This document shows, one piece after another, positions 60,704-64,000 of a DNA stretch of 64,000 nt; position 1 is the stretch's first letter, and every line of letters begins with the position of its first letter. The notes beneath the pieces were generated by a model that was not told the DNA's origin, made no database searches, and saw nothing but the letters and a program-made list of their open reading frames with translations. Origin of the DNA: Diploptera punctata (taxonomy: Eukaryota > Arthropoda > Insecta > Blattodea > Blaberidae); contig JASPKZ010001598.1 in NCBI GenBank assembly GCA_030220185.1, forward strand, positions 1,322,501 to 1,386,500. Reading direction: 5' to 3'. The translations under genes and the position numbers were made by a program.

Positions 60704-61240
60704 ATTTAAATAATGACTTTTGAGTAAACAGCTTAATTTTATTCGTTAAATAGTCCTAACAAATGCCATTTTTTATTTCCATATACTCTAGATAAATTGG
60801 AAATTACTTGTGAGTCAACGACCAATCACGTTTCAATAAATTCCGTTTTACAACAAATCACAGTCGTATTTCACCCGATATTTATCAATTAAGTGTATCA
60901 TATTATAGAAAGTTTTTCCTTTTCAATAGGCCTATACTAAACAGATCATAGCATTACTTTGCAGTGACTGACTCTTTAATAAATACTTTGAATATAGCAA
61001 TTTATATATTAAGACGTTAGAATCGTGAAATGTACATAGCTCCCAGATTGTATGTATATATATATATATATAGTGCACGAATGTAAACAGATAACCCTTG
61101 CGAGATATAACACAAAAAAAATTGTAGCTATTGATTATACCACAGTGAAGAGAAACCACTGTTTGCATTTTCTTAAACGTATTATTTCCCAGGTATCATA
61201 GGACATCAGAAATGAATTAATGACCTATAATGTTGGTTAT
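60704..61240 (+). repeat. Repeat P, end of one unit and most of the next
   Basis: The first unit ends near 60800 in a shortened palindrome; GTGAGTCAACGACCAATCACG starts the next at 60811. It runs to TATAATGTTGGTTAT at 61226-61240, where a LINE-A is inserted. Confidence 0.8.
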
Positions 61241-61636
61241 TTGAGAATAAAGTACTTAGGAAATTTTTTGGACCAAAAAGAGATGAATAGACGGGTGAAT
61301 GGAGAGGGCTTCATAACGACGAACTACATGGTCTTTGTAGGAAGCCAGATATAATAGGAACAGTTAAGTCTCGTAGACTGCGATGGGCAGGACATGTTGC
61401 ACGTATGGGGAATGAAAGACGTGCATGGAAGCTTCTTGTAGGAAAGCCAGAGGGAAAACGCCCAGTTGGTAGACCAAGAATGAAGTGGGAGAATAACATT
61501 AACTATGATTTGAGGGAAGTAGATTATACAGGGAATGATTGGAAAGCATTAGCTCAGGGTAGGGATGTATGGAGAGATTATGTCCGCGCCGCCATTAACC
61601 TACGGGTTCGATAGTGCCAGTGAGTAAGTAAGTAAA
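61241..61636 (+). mobile_element. LINE-A 3' end inserted in repeat P
   Basis: 396 bp. Starts TTGAGAATAAAGTACTTAGG and reads FENKVLRKFFGPKRDE, stop, then LRWAGHVARMGNERRAWKLLVGKPEGKRPVGRPRMKWENNINYDLREVDYTGNDWKALAQGRDVWRDYVRAAINLRVR to its stop. TATAATGTTGGTTAT is duplicated at 61226-61240 and 61637-61651. The tail is GAGTAAGTAAGTAAA. Confidence 0.92.
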
Positions 61637-62620
61637 TATAATGTTGGTTATAAACAGTTTGATGCGTTTCATTTTTTTCTCCACTGGGGAGCATTCTTAC
61701 AATATTGCCATCCATTGGCAATAAATAATATGATCTGGTTGCAGTGATGAAAAAAAGAAGCAGATGAAGCGTACCAATTGTTTCTCATTTGTTTTCAAAC
61801 ATCGCCGTTTACATTAAATATATAAATATTTTAAAATAACTATATTTAAATAACGATTTGTGAGTAAACAGCTTAACTTTATTCGTTAAATAGTCCTAAC
61901 AAATGCCACTCTTAATTTCCAAATTCTCTAGATAAATTCACTCGTTAGTTCGTGACATCGTGAATTTATCGATAAATTGAAAATCACTCCTGGAATTACT
62001 TACGACTATTTAACTCATGCCCCAAATGTGAGTCAATAACCAATCACGTTACAATGGTTTTTTATTTACAACCAATCACAGTCGTGTTTCACCTCGCTCT
62101 TTATCGATTTCTCTTTATCAGCTCCTGCTTTTGTGATAAAGAAAGTTCCTCCTTTTGAATGTTCTGAACAGGTCAAAGCATTATTTTTCTCCAACAAATA
62201 CATTGAATATAGCAAATAATGAAAATATTCCTTGATTTTACTGAATTGTTTACTAAAAAAATAAATGAATAACCCATAATGTTGATTATGATATATAGTT
62301 TGATGTGTTTCATTATTTCTCCACTTGGGTGCACTCTTACAATATTGCGATCTTATTTGATCAAGCAGCAGTGAATGAACATAACCTCACATTTCTGATT
62401 TGTTTTCAAACATCGCCGTTTACATTAAATATATAAATATTTTAAAATAACAATAGTTAACAATGATTTGTGAATAAACAGCTTAATTTTATTCGTTAAA
62501 TAGTCCTAACAAATGCCACGAGTGATTTCCAAATTATCGATAAATTCACGACTCATGAAGTGAGTCGTGAATTTATCGATAATTTGGAAATCACTCGTGG
62601 CATTACTTATCATAAACATC
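61637..62620 (+). repeat. Repeat P, one and a half tandem units
   Basis: Completes the unit broken by LINE-A, with a palindromic joint at 61905-61998. A second unit then runs from GACTATTTAACTCATGCC at 62007 and ends in a perfect-looking palindrome at 62514-62610 (GACTCATGAAGTGAGTC centre). This shows direct tandem order. Bases 62621-62854 are unassigned. Confidence 0.8.
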
Positions 62621-62854
62621 AAGATAATTTAAACTAAAGCTGAAACAAACATACATTTAGGTACCTAATATTTAGGATTTCAACGTCCGACAGAGCCAGA
62701 CTCTCATTTCCTGTGGAAGGGGATTTCAGTTGTGGGAAGTGGAAATGGTAGGTCCTACATGGTGCGAGTTAATTGAGATGTCCTCTTTTTGAGGTAAGCA
62801 ATATTAAGCAGGAGATCATGTTGTGATAGTGTTAAAATTATGGTTGGAGGATAA

Positions 62855-63810
62855 ATGTGGTTAATAATGAAGGCAAGAGGGTACCCGGCTCAACTTATAG
62901 AAGGAATAAAAAGTATTTATAATGGCACGAAAATTATCCTTAATTTAGGTAATTATTCCAGAAAAGAAATTTTAATAAATCAAGGAGTTCGACAAGGGTG
63001 TACATTATCACCTACATTGTTTAATATATATTTTGACGATGTTATACGAAAATGGAAAAAATCAAGTCCCATAGGAATACAAATTAATAAGGAAATGTAT
63101 ATGAATATTTTAATGTATGCAGACGATCTGGTAATTATACAGAAGTCAGAGGATGATTTACAAAGAGCCATTTACATGTTGAACCAATTAGGACTCTATT
63201 ATAATCTCAAAGTCTCAACTTCAAAAACTAAAATTATGGCTTTTCAGGGCAAAGTGCCAGTCAGAGCAAAAATAGTAATCAATAATGAAATAATAGAACA
63301 GATAGCACACTTTAACTATCTTGCTTCAGATATAACATATAGTTATTATTGGGATATATACAATAAATTAAACCGATATCAAGTTATATGTGGCGCCATA
63401 AGAAGAACCCTCCGAAAGACTCGAAGAGAAACTCAGCTCAGGTTTTATAAAATGATGGCTGTTCCTGTTCTTTTATATGGATCTGAATCTTGGGTACTTA
63501 CAAAAAAAGATATCTCACACATTCAAGCCACTGAAATGAATTTTTTTAAGATCCGTAAAAGGATGTACACGCATGATAGATTACACAATGAATCAATAAG
63601 AAATGAACTGGAGATATTTGCAATAGTTGATAAACTAGAAGAGCACAAATACCAATGGAAAGAACATTTAGACAGAATGGACAATACATGATTACCCAAA
63701 AAGATTAGCACCTACAAACCACAAGGAAAAAGATCTTTGGGACGGCCAAGGAAACGATGGACTTGAGACGGGAACAGGTCGCATTGACCTAATCCTGGAA
63801 AGGAAGAAGA
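62855..63810 (+). mobile_element. LINE-B with the longest RT frame
   Basis: Frame 62855-63691 (278 codons) covers RT fingers to C-terminal tail. LINE RTs copy element RNA at a nicked target. Landmarks: GVRQGCTLSPTLFNIYFDD (residues 44-62), the catalytic box LMYADDLVII with YADD at 88-91, NLKVSTSKTKIMAFQG, HFNYLASDITY (YLGCDI in relatives), CGAIRRTLRKTRRETQLRFYKMMAVPVLLYGSESWVL, ATEMNFFKIRKRM and WKEHLDRMDNT. A premature stop after DNT cuts off LPKKISTYKPQGKRSLGRPRKRW, still readable to 63765. The endonuclease and the first RT blocks are lost by 5' truncation. The 3' end is GGAACAGGTCGCATTGACC and GAAGAAG. Catalytic residues are intact, yet the protein is too short to be an active element. Bases 63811-64000 are unassigned. 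Confidence 0.9.
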
Positions 63811-64000
63811 ATGATAAATACTGGAAACGAGAGAATACATAATTTGTAATCGAAGTATGAAAGCTCTTAAATAGGAGACCGGTTAGTAAACGTAACAGCA
63901 ATAAAAAATACAGCGTCAGTAGGTGTCCTTTTACATTACTTTGAGAGATGAAGAAAGGAATTTTTTTATAAGTTTTAAGGAATACATTGTGGAATATTGT

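Noticed and set aside
1..64000. Endogenous viral or LTR-retrotransposon sequences
   Set aside because: I found no integrase, protease or LTR pair; all RT fragments have non-LTR motifs and tails.

Overview
This is eukaryotic DNA, AT-rich and almost wholly made of transposable-element debris, tRNA-derived SINEs and long (AAT/ATT)n arrays. The mix of mariner elements with TA targets, a piggyBac-type MITE in TTAA, arthropod-like non-LTR retrotransposons and several tRNA-headed SINE families points to a large repeat-rich insect genome. A cockroach or relative is my guess, not something the window proves. I see no operons, bacterial genes or CRISPR. The only gene I hold to be clearly functional-looking is a tRNA-Val(CAC) at 25177-25249. 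The best protein-coding reading frame is a mariner-type transposase at 38848-39816. Family names below (LINE-A to LINE-I, SINE-1 to SINE-7, repeat P, repeat Q) are my own labels.

LINE-A ends in (GTAA)n and encodes tails like RRLRWAGHVARM..GRPRMRWEN; it is the commonest. LINE-B ends in (GAT)n or (GAA)n, with AVPVLLYGSE and GRPRKRW. LINE-C has SYGSETWYL, LKWYGHV and RGRPK. LINE-D, E, H and I are rarer. LINE-F is CR1/jockey-like. Nearly every copy is 5'-truncated to the reverse-transcriptase C-terminus, so the window is mostly retrotransposon 3' ends. SINE-1, 2, 3, 4, 5, 6 and 7 are separate tRNA-headed families.

Layout. 1-1.7 kb: repeat P and fragments. 1.9-6.5 kb: mariner scrap, LINE-A with an inverted 5' part, SINE-4, LINE-B, LINE-C split by SINE-5, LINE-A. 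7.4-15.3 kb: piggyBac-MITE relic, two internally deleted LINEs, a 123-bp palindrome, LINE-F, a very young LINE-B, SINE-2, and LINE-B split by a Penelope-like fragment. 16-24.6 kb: SINEs, LINEs and an internally deleted mariner (21792-22477). 24.9-29.9 kb: tRNA-Val beside huge ATT arrays. 29.9-37.7 kb: repeat P, LINE-C, a nested LINE/SINE and LINE-I. 37.8-40 kb: an unassigned exon candidate and the mariner. 40-49.8 kb: SINEs, a nested LINE in repeat P, a jockey-type gag pseudogene between inverted repeats, Penelope-like tails with hammerhead-like cores, and young LINEs. 50-58.7 kb: repeat Q, ATC/ATT arrays, LINE and SINE fragments. 58.7-62.6 kb: a tandem/inverted block of repeat P carrying a piggyBac MITE, a SINE and a LINE, each with exact target-site duplications. 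62.8-63.8 kb: the longest RT frame.

The observation I rate highest is a genome-wide-looking excess of the palindrome TAGGCCTA (at least 24 copies here). Aligning repeat copies within the window shows that it often arose as a net 6-bp insertion, TA becoming TAGGCCTA. This would fit an excision footprint of a TA-targeting transposon with GG...CC ends. Nested insertions with readable target-site duplications allow a relative chronology of the families.
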